DNA of 64,000 bases, taken from Labrys sp. WJW. GTDB lineage: Bacteria; Pseudomonadota; Alphaproteobacteria; Rhizobiales; Labraceae. Below the pieces are notes generated by a model. It did not search any database. It worked only from the letters and a program-made list of their open reading frames with translations, and was not told the origin of the DNA. A program made the position numbers and the translations under genes. The stretch is from positions 217,383-281,382 of the forward strand of contig NZ_LYXZ01000013.1 in NCBI RefSeq assembly GCF_001676615.1, read 5' to 3'. Below, in pieces: positions 34,708-43,516 of the stretch. How positions within the stretch are numbered: the first letter of the stretch is position 1; every line of letters begins with the position of its first letter.

Positions 34708-35404
34708 GGAGTCGGATGCAAGGCGGTTGATCGACGCGATGTTTCAGCTGGGGACGCGAGCGGGTGACCCATCCCTCTGGTGCCACATACGCCAACCTGT
34801 CGCGGGACTTCCCGCTTCTGATGCGATGGATCGAGCGGTCGCGTGGCAAATGCCTGGACTTCTCTATTCGGCGTGTTGAAGCATGGCGCTTTCGAGCTTC
34901 ATTACCAAGGCGGGCTCGATGCCTTTCGAGGCCTCGCTTCTCTTCAGGATCGGTGCTTTTGACCCTCCCGGGGTGGGGCATTGGAATGAGGGGAGCAATC
35001 TAAACAGTGTTTTCTCCACGTTGCCATGGTCGACACGAGTCCTGGCACGCTCTTCCTCATCCTTCGTCCCGCGAAGGACATCTGGCCCGCTTCCCTGAGC
35101 GCTTACTGACGCACATGTTTTGTAGGGACACCGCAGGCCGGAGATCGTTAGACCACCCCGCGTAGGTTATTGCTCGCTGCGGCACGACAACCCGAATTTG
35201 CGCTTCCGTTGGGTGTTCGGAATATCCAACAATCGTAGCCGTACAGTTGAAGCGGTTGGTAGGGAAAGGCGCATCGGCACATTCGATGCCAGCATATGAG
35301 AGAACTATGCTGCCGTACGAAATACGCCACTAGGATCATCGGCAAATAGACTGTCTAGTACGTGGCGGCAGACCTCCAATGATCGCAAGCAGTGATTAAA
35401 CCCT
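34708..35404. other. about 700 bp without a recognisable gene, left of the island repeat
   Basis: Several short overlapping frames exist, but none has a ribosome site, family motif or consistent codon use. It separates the siderophore locus from the island boundary. Confidence 0.5.
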
Positions 35405-35476
35405 GCCCCCGCAACCAGTTCTGTCATAATTCAATCGCCGTCTGGGTCTAACCACCCCGGTGGCGTTTTGCGTTCG
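35405..35476 (+). repeat. left island-boundary repeat: 3' end of initiator tRNA plus terminator (att-like)
   Basis: A 72-bp sequence matching 61419-61490 at 64 of 72 positions in the same orientation. It starts with TGCCCCCGCAACCA (from 35404), the acceptor end of a bacterial tRNA-fMet, and continues to an imperfect hairpin followed by GTTTTGCG, like the tRNA's own terminator. The rest of the tRNA is absent. This is what integration at a tRNA 3' end leaves behind. Confidence 0.65.
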
Positions 35477-35653
35477 AGCGCCCGCCACGCAGGCGGATCA
35501 ACCATGATGGTCATGAAGGCTACCTCCTGGCGTCGAGAGTAACTAATCGGGGCCTGTGCTCGGGCGAAATTGAAGGCGTCCGGCAATCGCCGGCTCGTTT
35601 TCCATTCCGAAATGAGCAGAGCTGCTTGTTGTTCAAAGTGCACGCCGTTTCTC

Positions 35654-35667
35654 TTGATGCCTGTCAA
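35654..35667. promoter_or_regulatory. FNR/FixK-type box before universal stress gene 1
   Basis: TTGATGCCTGTCAA matches TTGAT-N4-ATCAA at 9 of 10 positions, 56 bases before the start at 35724. Confidence 0.6.
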
Positions 35668-35723
35668 TGTCCAGATCAGCATTCGAATTATATTGAGAGT
35701 TTGCCGAAAAGGAGCAGGGCTCG

Positions 35724-36557
35724 ATGAGATACTCGGCGGTGATGGTGTATGTCGATACTGGCGGCTACAATGCTGCTCGTATCGATCTTGCCTGCGAAGT
35801 CGCGAGACATTTCGAGGCTAGACTTATCGGGGTGTCGGCAAGCGCCGCGCAGCCGTGGGCTGTGCTCCCTGAAAAGAACTCATTTGCCATCAGCCCGGAT
35901 AGCGGTCCCAATCTCGACCGCGCCGAGGCCAACCTGAGCTGCGCGAAGGACCTATTTCATCGTGTCGTGCAGAACCATCAATGCCGCCTTGAATGGCGAA
36001 GCTCCATCGACAATCCAAATGATTTCGTGGCTGGCGTGGCGCGCGCCGCCGATATCATTCTGGTCGGTCGGATGGGGAACGACGTTTCGCCGTATCACGC
36101 CATCGATCCAGCTAAGCTGATTTTTTGCGCGGGGCGCCCCGTGCTGGTGGTGCCGGCATCGGTCAAGACCAGTCCCCTCGGCTCGCATGCCGTGATTGCC
36201 TGGAAGGATTGTCGTGAGGCTCGCCGTGCCATTCTCGATGCTTTGCCCTTGCTGGGCAAATCGAAAAATGTGAGCGTCATCAACGTTGTGGGAGGCGAAC
36301 AACGTCCGACGGCATTGCAGCAGACGAGCGACATAGAGTGCTTTCTTGCGCATCACGGCATCATGTCCCGATCTGTCATCATCGAGGACGACGGGCGGTC
36401 AATTGCACGGCAGATCATGGGTTTTGCCACCGCGAACCAGTCTGGCCTCATCGTTATGGGGGCCCGGATCCATGCCCGCCTGCATGATTGGACGATTGGC
36501 GGCGAAACGCACGACATGCTCAAGAAATGCTCTACCTGCCTGTTGCTCAGCAATTGA
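35724..36557 (+). CDS. universal stress protein (tandem Usp domains)
   Basis: A 277-residue protein with two Usp-type halves. The first begins MRYSAVMVYVDTGGYN. The second (about 150-277) has HAVIAWKDCREARRAILDALPLL and the nucleotide-loop region LIVMGARIHARLHDWTIGGETHDMLKK, close to the G-2x-G-9x-G(S/T) pattern but with an Ile in place of one glycine. Usp proteins aid survival under energy or oxygen limitation. It is the first island gene inside the left repeat. AAAAGGAG stands before the ATG. Confidence 0.9.
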   Translation: MRYSAVMVYVDTGGYNAARIDLACEVARHFEARLIGVSASAAQPWAVLPEKNSFAISPDSGPNLDRAEANLSCAKDLFHRVVQNHQCRLEWRSSIDNPNDFVAGVARAADIILVGRMGNDVSPYHAIDPAKLIFCAGRPVLVVPASVKTSPLGSHAVIAWKDCREARRAILDALPLLGKSKNVSVINVVGGEQRPTALQQTSDIECFLAHHGIMSRSVIIEDDGRSIARQIMGFATANQSGLIVMGARIHARLHDWTIGGETHDMLKKCSTCLLLSN

Positions 36558-36865
36558 AATTCTCTCCCGGAGTCCCTTGCGGCCCCCCGGTCGAGCGAGG
36601 CTGAACCGCTCTCCTCGAGTACAAGCGTGGTTCAGCCATGGTGCCGAACCGGCTCCAGATGGGCCGATACGCTCAGCGTACGAGAGGCGATAGCCAAGTC
36701 CCAGTAATGATGCCCACCTTCCAGGCCAGCCCGGATCATGAGATCTTCTTTGCCCACGAGCCGAAACGGCACGATCACGTCCAGCCTCCTCATCAAGGAG
36801 CTCTTCCAAATGAGGGAGGCGGACGTGATCTTTCAGGGGCCATAAGACCGGTATTGTGTCCGTCG
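36558..36865. other. 308-bp convergent interval
   Basis: Between the convergent Usp and BON genes. I see no gene and no strong terminator. Confidence 0.45.
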
Positions 36866-37513
36866 TCAGGCGACGCGCAGATTGTCTTCGACGCTGCGAA
36901 CGCCGGCAGCTGACCACGCTGCGCGTTCGGCAACCTGCCGCTCATGCCACGCCTTGATCTTGCCGTCGAGGATCACCTTGTCGCCGATGACATTCACCTT
37001 GATCCCGTCGGCCTCGAACTCGGCATCCCGTTTGAGCGCGGCCAGGATCTTGGCCTCGACGTCTGGAACCTGCACGCGGGCCTTGACCTCAATGTTGTTG
37101 GTTATGCCCAGTACGCCGGAGAGCTTGCGAACCGCGCGATAGGCGGCTTCTCGCTGAAACTGCCAGTCGACAATGCCCGCGAGGGTGACCCAGCCCTTCT
37201 CGACCTTCACCTTGACGACGCCCTCGGGAACCATGGCGTCCCACGAGATGACAGAAACGGCCCTCGACGCGATCTGGTCGTCGGCTGTCTTCTTGTGATC
37301 CGGGTAGCGGACCTCGATTTCCTCGGCGATTGCACGAACGCCCTTGATGCGGCGCGCCAATGTTTCGGCCGCAATCTTCTCGGCATAACTGCCGACATGG
37401 CCGCTTAGCGTGATGATACCGTTTTCGACTGCAACACCGATACGAGCTGCATCAATGCTTGGATCGAAGTCGAGGGCGTCGATGATCGATTGACGCAAGA
37501 CCTTGTCATTCAT
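36866..37513 (-). CDS. triple BON-domain protein (OsmY-like)
   Basis: A 215-residue protein with three consecutive BON domains (about residues 3-70, 78-145 and 148-214). Each has the pattern V-x-V-x-NGxITLSGHV or VEKGWVTLAGIV or VIGDKVILDGKI, with a conserved glycine. No signal peptide is visible, so it is probably cytoplasmic, unlike OsmY. BON proteins are thought to bind membranes or phospholipid and act in stress. It has a long leader to the box at 37736. Confidence 0.9.
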   Translation of the reverse strand: MNDKVLRQSIIDALDFDPSIDAARIGVAVENGIITLSGHVGSYAEKIAAETLARRIKGVRAIAEEIEVRYPDHKKTADDQIASRAVSVISWDAMVPEGVVKVKVEKGWVTLAGIVDWQFQREAAYRAVRKLSGVLGITNNIEVKARVQVPDVEAKILAALKRDAEFEADGIKVNVIGDKVILDGKIKAWHERQVAERAAWSAAGVRSVEDNLRVA

Positions 37514-37912
37514 CGTTTCTCTCCATTTTCATGTGTCGTGCGAAGTACCGGGGACAAGTGTACCGGAAGCCCGGGAAGCGGCGCCCACGCGGCGTTCTTG
37601 ACTTCGATCGTCCGAGCGACGCTGGGTGAAGGCCTGGACGCAGTCACTGGCAATGCGCGTTCGAGGATTTGGCCTCCATTGAACCTGGCGAGGTTGCCGG
37701 TACTTGAAGTTCATCACATGCTGGGAATGGGCACGTTGATTTCTATCAAGACGATCGGCACAGGAAGCAAATTCCGCTGCGAATACTTATTTGTTGATGC
37801 CTGCGAAGGTGTCCGGATTGCGGATATCGGCCCAGACTCCGCCTCGGATGTGAGTGTGCCGTCGAAGAAGGGCCAGCCTCGACGACTTCCCGAAAGCAGG
37901 GAGCGGCGAACC
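37514..37912. other. 399-bp interval between BON and Usp genes
   Basis: No convincing gene. A perfect FNR/FixK-type box lies at 37736-37749. The open frame seen on the plus strand lacks a ribosome site and family features. Confidence 0.45.
37736..37749. promoter_or_regulatory. FNR/FixK-type box, perfect, before BON gene
   Basis: TTGATTTCTATCAA is a perfect TTGAT-N4-ATCAA palindrome. The BON gene starts 222 bases away on the minus strand, implying a long leader or a missed small gene. Confidence 0.6.
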
Positions 37913-38752
37913 CTAGTGGCTCAGCAGGCAGCATTTGGTTGAAGAATGCAGGAGGTCGTGGGTAACGCCGCCAAACATCCATTCCCTTGCCCGAGCATGG
38001 CCATAGCCTCCGGCAACGATCAAGTCGGCATGCTGCCGCTCGGCATGGACAAGAATGGTCTCGCAAACCGTGCCGTCGACCGTTTCGAGAACCTGTGCAT
38101 GTGTTTCGACGTCGTGAAGCCTGAGGAACTCCGCGACGGCATCGACGCGCCGCGCAGCGTTGTCCCGGCCGCTTTCTTCCACGACCTCGACGATGCTGAC
38201 ACGCGATGCTTCCCGCAGAAATGGAAGGGCGTCAATGACAGCCCTGCGAGCCTCGCGCGTGTTGCTCCAGGCCACGAGGACATGGTCCGCCGCCAGTTGC
38301 GAGAGGCTGGGTGGCACGATCAGAACCGGTCGGCCGCAGCGAAACACGACCTCTGCCGGATCCAGCGCCAGGTGCGGCAGATTGGGCGGGTTGTGGCGGC
38401 GCTGTCCCACAACGATCAGATCGGCCCTGGCACTTTCATGATACAGCGCGTCGGCCGGAAACTGCATGCTGGTCTGCCATTCCAAGTCCTCGCGATTGGA
38501 AACCGCGGCATCCCTGAACCGAGGCTCCAGGTCCTCGTCGCCATACCAAGGCAGGACCGGGCGGCTAATGGCGGGATCGTGGCCGAGAGAAACCGGCTTC
38601 ACCTGTTCCCTCGCCGCAAGATCGATTGCGGGTACGCAACCAATGCCAATGAGTTTGGCGTTGAACCGCGAAGCCAGCGTTGCCGCGAGTTTGGTCCTTT
38701 CGTCACTTTCCTTGTTATCCTGCACATGGACCAGCATGCTGGTATAGGTCAT
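37913..38752 (-). CDS. universal stress protein (tandem Usp domains)
   Basis: A 279-residue protein. The ATG at 38752 has GGAGCGGAA before it and starts the family-like MTYTSMLVHVQDN; an upstream ATG in frame is less likely. Two Usp halves are seen; the second has HVLVAWSNTREARRAVIDALPFL and the nucleotide loop GGYGHARAREWMFGGVTHDLL. It is similar to the other two island Usp proteins, suggesting duplication. It is divergent from the broken Nudix gene across a shared FNR-type box. Confidence 0.9.
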   Translation of the reverse strand: MTYTSMLVHVQDNKESDERTKLAATLASRFNAKLIGIGCVPAIDLAAREQVKPVSLGHDPAISRPVLPWYGDEDLEPRFRDAAVSNREDLEWQTSMQFPADALYHESARADLIVVGQRRHNPPNLPHLALDPAEVVFRCGRPVLIVPPSLSQLAADHVLVAWSNTREARRAVIDALPFLREASRVSIVEVVEESGRDNAARRVDAVAEFLRLHDVETHAQVLETVDGTVCETILVHAERQHADLIVAGGYGHARAREWMFGGVTHDLLHSSTKCCLLSH

Positions 38753-38823
38753 GTTTCCGCTCCGCGTATGGGATGAAAAAGTCATTGTTGCCCAAAGGGA
38801 TAGCGGATCCGTGGCAGATGTCG

Positions 38824-38837
38824 TTGATCTTGCGCAA
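38824..38837. promoter_or_regulatory. FNR/FixK-type box before Usp gene 2
   Basis: TTGATCTTGCGCAA matches 8 of 10 consensus positions. It lies 71 bases upstream of the Usp start, and only 15 bases before the Nudix ATG, so it more likely serves the Usp gene. Confidence 0.5.
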
Positions 38838-38852
38838 AGGACCTATGAACCG

Positions 38853-39345
38853 ATGGCGAAGAAGAGTGCCGGGATCTTGCTCTATCGGTTGAAAGGCGAA
38901 CGACCGCGACATTGAAATTCTTCTCGTTCATCCCGGCGGGCCGTTCTGGGCGAAACGAGATGAACAGGCCTGGTCGATCGCCAAAGGGGAATACGATGTC
39001 GGTGAGGATGCTTACTGCGCTGCCTTGCGTGAGTTTGAGGAAGAACTCGAGATGCCATGCCCCCAGGCTGTGCCGATCGACTTGGGTGAAATCCATTACT
39101 CCAGCGGCAAGCGCATCGTTGCCTGGGCGGTGGCAGGTGATTTTGATCCCGGCGAACTGCGCAGCACTATGTTCGAGATGGAGTGGCCGCCTCGCAGTCG
39201 GCGCCTCATGCAGTTTCCCGAGGTGGACAAGGCGCAGTGGTTCGCGATGGCGGAGGGACGTAGCAAGATCCTGCCTGCTCAGCGGCCTTTCCTCGAACGA
39301 TTGGCAGAGCAACTCGGGCATGACCGCCACTCTGCGCCGAGGTGA
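38853..39345 (+). pseudogene. Nudix hydrolase gene with a frameshift
   Basis: The ATG at 38853 opens a Nudix start (MAKKSAGILLYRLKGERP) that stops at 38915. The homology continues one frame over from 38908 (DIEILLVHPGGPFWAKRDE) to 39345. The Nudix box G-x5-E-x7-RE-x2-EE is intact in the second frame (GEYDVGEDAYCAALREFEEE), with Glu in the position of the last Gly. A single extra base near 38904-38908 explains the shift. Repaired, it would be about 163 residues. A sequencing error is an alternative. Confidence 0.75.
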
Positions 39346-39398
39346 CCGCGTTTTTTCAGATCGATGTCTCGAAGGAATGAATCGTCGAGACAGGTCTG

Positions 39399-41315
39399 TC
39401 AGGCCGGCCGGTTCGTGGCCGGCGATGCCGGTCGCAAGGCCCGCAGAGCGTTGAGCACGACGGCGAGATCAATCGCCTCCTGAAGAAAGGCGCCAGCTAC
39501 GGGATCGAGATACCCCAACGCAGCGCTTACCATGCCGACCAGCGAGAGCCCCATGCCGATCAGTACGCTCTGCAGGGCAATCCGACGCGTGCGGTGTGCG
39601 ATGGTGAGCGCTTCTGCAACACGTTCGATCCTGTCGACCAGCACCACGACATCGGCCGCCTGGGAGGCGGCGACGGCGCCCCTTGCCCCGAGTGCGGTGC
39701 CCACGTCGGCGGAAGCGAGAGCGGGGGCATCGTTGATGCCATCTCCGATCATCATCGTGGGGGCGTGGCGCCTTTCCGCCGCTACGGCAGCCACCTTGTC
39801 CTGCGGCGTTGCGTCTGCGATGACATCGTCCAGCTTGAGCAACGTCGCCAGGGGTCGGGCGATGTCGGCGCGGTCGCCGGTCAGCAGGATGATGCGCTCG
39901 ATCCCACTGGTACGAAATGCATCGAGGGTCGAATATGCATCGGGGCGCAGCTCGTCTTTGAACAGAACCCGGCCGACATAATGTCCGTTCGAGGAAACGT
40001 GGAGTGCAGCATGGCCCGTCGGCACCGATGAAGTCTTCTCGGCCCCAGCATCAGGCTCGACGAAGTCCAGGCGTCCGATCCGGATGCGAGCTTCCTCGAC
40101 AAATCCTTCCACGCCGTTTCCCGGGCTCTCATGGACTTCATCCGGTGGAATGAGGTCGATAGTGCGCCGGCGTGCTTCTTCGACCAGGGCCTGCGACATG
40201 ACGTGATGAGAGGCTTGACCGACCGAGCCGGCCATGCGCAGGAGTTGCTCAACGCTCACGGATGGCTCGGGCTCGATCCGGGCGATCGACGGATAGCCGT
40301 GTGTCAACGTTCCTGTCTTGTCGAACAATACGGTGCGGATCCGGGCCAATGTCTCGAGTGTACCAGCGGTCTTGACCATTACGCCGCGCTTGGCGCAGCG
40401 TGACATGCCGGCGACCAGGGCAACCGGCACTGCGAGGATGAGCGGACAAGGGGTGGCCACGACGAGGACTGCGAGTGCGCGGTGAGGAGAGTCCCAGATC
40501 CACCAAGCCAGCCCGGCCAACCCCAGGGTCAGCATGAGGAAACCGATGGCATAACGATCGGCCATCCGTGCCATGGGGGCCTTGGATTGACGGGCACCCT
40601 CAACGAGGCGGAGGATTGCGGCGTATGTGCTCTCTCGTGCAGGCATGGAAACCCGCAGATCGAAGGCGGGCCCCGCGTTCACGATTCCGCTCGAAAGGGC
40701 ATCGCCGGCAAGCCTTCGCACCGGCATGGCTTCCCCGGTAAGGGCCGACTCGTCCAAGGTCGCATCAGGCCCGATCAGCAGACCATCGGTGGGCAGGACA
40801 TCTCCGGGGCGCACCAGGATGCGATCGCCAGGCAATAGGGATTCGATCGGCACCGTTTGGAGATGATCACCTTGATAAAGCTGGGCGCTGCGAGCGACCC
40901 GGCTGAGCAGGGCCGTCATGGCCGAACTCGCGCGGCCCTGCGCGAATTGCTCCAGGGCCTGGCCGCCGGCAAACATCAAGGCGATGACGACGCCGGCCAG
41001 GGCTTCGCCGCCCCAGATGGCGCCCGCCATCGCCAGAGCCGCAATGATGTCCAGCCCGACATTCCCTCGCACCAGGCCGCGCAGGATGGTGATCGCAAGG
41101 ACGATCAGAACCGGTACGGTGCCGGCTAGCCATAGGATGTGCGCGACCTGCAAACGCTCCAGTAGGAAAGCAACCAATCCTGCTGGCAGCGCAGCCGCGG
41201 GAAGCGCCGCGAGTGCTGCGGAAGCCATCCGAGGCAGGTCGGGCTTTGTCGGCGGGGCAGACGCTTCCTTGGTATCTGCGGTGCGTCGTGCGGTTAAGGA
41301 GAGGTCGTGAACCAT
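39399..41315 (-). CDS. heavy-metal P1B-type ATPase without HMA domain
   Basis: A 638-residue metal pump. It has the phosphatase loop ESALTGEAMP (about 190-198), the membrane metal motif TPCPL (about 288-292), the phosphorylation site DKTGTLT (332-338) and the hinge GDGINDAPALASADVG. No N-terminal metal-binding HMA domain is present. The CPL rather than CPC or SPC motif leaves the metal open (Zn, Cd or Co are typical guesses). It lies 82 bases behind the third Usp gene on the same strand, so the two are probably co-transcribed. Confidence 0.9.
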   Translation of the reverse strand: MVHDLSLTARRTADTKEASAPPTKPDLPRMASAALAALPAAALPAGLVAFLLERLQVAHILWLAGTVPVLIVLAITILRGLVRGNVGLDIIAALAMAGAIWGGEALAGVVIALMFAGGQALEQFAQGRASSAMTALLSRVARSAQLYQGDHLQTVPIESLLPGDRILVRPGDVLPTDGLLIGPDATLDESALTGEAMPVRRLAGDALSSGIVNAGPAFDLRVSMPARESTYAAILRLVEGARQSKAPMARMADRYAIGFLMLTLGLAGLAWWIWDSPHRALAVLVVATPCPLILAVPVALVAGMSRCAKRGVMVKTAGTLETLARIRTVLFDKTGTLTHGYPSIARIEPEPSVSVEQLLRMAGSVGQASHHVMSQALVEEARRRTIDLIPPDEVHESPGNGVEGFVEEARIRIGRLDFVEPDAGAEKTSSVPTGHAALHVSSNGHYVGRVLFKDELRPDAYSTLDAFRTSGIERIILLTGDRADIARPLATLLKLDDVIADATPQDKVAAVAAERRHAPTMMIGDGINDAPALASADVGTALGARGAVAASQAADVVVLVDRIERVAEALTIAHRTRRIALQSVLIGMGLSLVGMVSAALGYLDPVAGAFLQEAIDLAVVLNALRALRPASPATNRPA

Positions 41316-41397
41316 GGTGTGGCCTGCAGGCGAAGCCGGATCGAGGCATCGGAAAACAGCACCGGTTGCACTGAATGCCGGCTTTCGAATGTCTCCG

Positions 41398-42294
41398 TCA
41401 GTGAGCCATCAGGAGCGGAACATCGGTTTTCTCGACGAGTTCAACGGTTGTGCCGCCCATGATCCATTCTCTCAGGCGCGAATGCCCGTAAGCGCCGGTA
41501 ACGATCAGATCCGCTGAGATGCGGTGCGCTTCCTGCAGGAGTGTACTCGTCACGTCCTCAGTAAGGGGAAGAACGTCCACCACCGTTTCCACACCATGCC
41601 GTACCAGATAGGTCGCAATATCCGCCAGACCCACATCCTCATCGAGGTCGGCTTTTTGCCTTTCCTCCTCGACGGTCACGACTTTGACAAGCGATGCCAG
41701 CCTGAGGAGGGGGAGCGCCTCCGCGACGGCCCTGCTGGCTTCCTTGGTATCGGTCCAGCCGATGAGCACGGTCCGGATCGGCTGCCTGGGTTGTTGTCCG
41801 GGCGGCGCCAGATAGACGCTCCGGCCACTTTCGAACAATATCGCTTCGATCAAATGCCTCCAATCGGTGTCTGCCTCGTCCTTGCGCGGGCAACTGCCGA
41901 TGAACAGGTCGGTGGTTCGGACTTGCGTTGCCAGAAGGGAGGATAACCATCCCGCGGCATCCTCGATGCGCCGGATTTCGCTGGAGACGGAAAGGCGCTC
42001 GAAGCGCGGCTGCAGCCGTTCGATCGCGGCAGTAGCGCGTTGCTGGATCTGGTCCACCATGTCCATGCTGACGCCCGTACCCATCTCGCCGGCATAAATT
42101 GAAATATCGGGCAAGAGGCTGGTGAAAAGGCCGGTGAGATGGCTGTCAAAAGTCGCCGCCAGCATTTCGGCATGGGAGAGGCGAACTTCGTCCTCCTCGC
42201 TGCCATCGAGGTGGACGGCAATGGTTTTGTAATTGTCCGGGCGAACGGAGGCTCTGGCTTCCAGTGGCTGGGTCGAGGAAATGTCGGCTTTCAT
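41398..42294 (-). CDS. universal stress protein (tandem Usp domains)
   Basis: A 298-residue protein. The start is the ATG at 42294 behind a strong AGGAGGG. The second half has RTVLIGWTDTKEASRAVAEALPLL and the nucleotide loop GAYGHSRLREWIMGGTTVELV, a good G-2x-G-9x-G-T fit. It is the third Usp protein of the island. It is divergent from the MlaF-like gene across an FNR-type box. Confidence 0.9.
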   Translation of the reverse strand: MKADISSTQPLEARASVRPDNYKTIAVHLDGSEEDEVRLSHAEMLAATFDSHLTGLFTSLLPDISIYAGEMGTGVSMDMVDQIQQRATAAIERLQPRFERLSVSSEIRRIEDAAGWLSSLLATQVRTTDLFIGSCPRKDEADTDWRHLIEAILFESGRSVYLAPPGQQPRQPIRTVLIGWTDTKEASRAVAEALPLLRLASLVKVVTVEEERQKADLDEDVGLADIATYLVRHGVETVVDVLPLTEDVTSTLLQEAHRISADLIVTGAYGHSRLREWIMGGTTVELVEKTDVPLLMAH

Positions 42295-42638
42295 TGAACC
42301 CTCCTGATTACGGGAATCCACGCTCTCTGCATGCCCCGAGCGGAATGATGCCAGCCTTGCTTCTTCGAGCTTTCATTGCGTTGATCTGGCTCAAGGGAAA
42401 TATCCGGAGGTCAAATATCGCGGCTCTCAGCGCCAATCCGGAAGCTCCGGAGCTGCAGAGCTTGCGCTGAATCAAAGCCGAGCCCGCGTTCCAGCCCTAA
42501 ACAGGCAGGTGCACCAAGATTGACGCGTCTTGTCGCTGGCGCCCATGGCTGGCCTTGGTCGGAGGTCCTCACGGGTTGTCAGGCCGACGGAGTCGTCGCA
42601 CTCCGGGCGTTGTGGTTTGCGGTCGTCGAGGAAGAACC
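42295..42638. other. 344-bp divergent promoter region
   Basis: No gene is seen. It separates the Usp-ATPase unit from the MlaF-like unit and contains the box at 42381-42394. Confidence 0.5.
42381..42394. promoter_or_regulatory. FNR/FixK-type box, divergent Usp 3 / MlaF-like
   Basis: TTGATCTGGCTCAA matches 9 of 10 positions. It lies 86 bases before the Usp start and 244 before the MlaF-like start. Confidence 0.6.
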
Positions 42639-43415
42639 ATGATCCAGTCCAAGCCGCAGGCCAAGGTCGCCATCAGGGTGCGCGATCTCGTGGTTGGCTT
42701 TGGGGACAGGATCGTTCTCGATCACGTCGACCTCGATATTTGTGAAGGCGAAATCATCGGTTTGATCGGGGCGTCCGGCTCGGGCAAATCCGTCCTGTTG
42801 CGAAGCATCGTGGGGCTGGTGCCCAAGCGGGCCGGCAGCATTGAGATATTGGGACTCAATCTCGACGCGCTCGATGCCGAAGGGCGACGGGATCTGGGCC
42901 TTCGATGCGGAATCATGTTTCAGCAGGGGGCCTTGTTCTCTTCCCTGACGGTGAGGGAGAACATCCAATTGCCGATGCGCGAGTTTCTCGATCTTTCAGA
43001 CCACCTGATGGATGAACTCGCCATGTACAAATTGAAGATGGTGGGGTTGCCGGTGGATGCTGCCGACAAATACCCTGCTCAACTCTCCGGTGGTATGGCA
43101 AAGCGCGTCGCGCTGGCTCGAGCTCTGGCTCTCGATCCAGAAATCGTCTTTCTGGACGAGCCTACTTCGGGCCTAGATCCGATCGGAGCGGGCGATTTCG
43201 ACGCATTGGTCTCCGTTCTGCATCACACCATGAAGCTGACGACCTTCATGGTAACCCACGACCTGGACAGCTTGCGCAATGTGTGCAGCCGGATTGTAGC
43301 GATGGCGAAGGGCAGGATTGTCGCCAGCGGCGGTTTGGAGGCGATGCTCCTCTCTCAAGATCCCTGGGTCAAAGCCTATTTCCATGGGGCGCGTGGCCAG
43401 GCGGCTTTCGGCTGA
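42639..43415 (+). CDS. MlaF/Ttg2A-like ABC ATPase
   Basis: A 258-residue ATPase. I use the ATG at 42639, behind GAGGAAG. Walker A is GASGSGKS (about 44-51). The Q-loop is MFQQGALFSSLTVRENI, typical of MlaF. The signature is LSGGMAKRVALARAL, and Walker B is IVFLDEPTSGLDP. MlaF works with MlaE, MlaD and MlaB in phospholipid transport, but none of those is nearby. The next gene encodes an exporter-type membrane protein instead. Confidence 0.9.
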   Translation: MIQSKPQAKVAIRVRDLVVGFGDRIVLDHVDLDICEGEIIGLIGASGSGKSVLLRSIVGLVPKRAGSIEILGLNLDALDAEGRRDLGLRCGIMFQQGALFSSLTVRENIQLPMREFLDLSDHLMDELAMYKLKMVGLPVDAADKYPAQLSGGMAKRVALARALALDPEIVFLDEPTSGLDPIGAGDFDALVSVLHHTMKLTTFMVTHDLDSLRNVCSRIVAMAKGRIVASGGLEAMLLSQDPWVKAYFHGARGQAAFG

Positions 43416-43516
43416 CCTCTTGGCGCCAATGCCTGGACAGGCGAGAGGCCTTTCATCGAACGCCGCATCGTACTGCCGGTGACGGCCTATCAATCATCCG
43501 TGCAGGGGGCTCGCCT

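Noticed and set aside
35395..35480. A complete tRNA gene at the left island boundary
   Set aside because: Only the last 14 or so bases and the terminator match tRNA-fMet; no anticodon arm or D arm is present upstream.
37490..37942. 150-codon plus-strand frame between BON and Usp genes
   Set aside because: It overlaps the start of the BON gene and the end of the Usp gene, lacks a ribosome site, and resembles no family.
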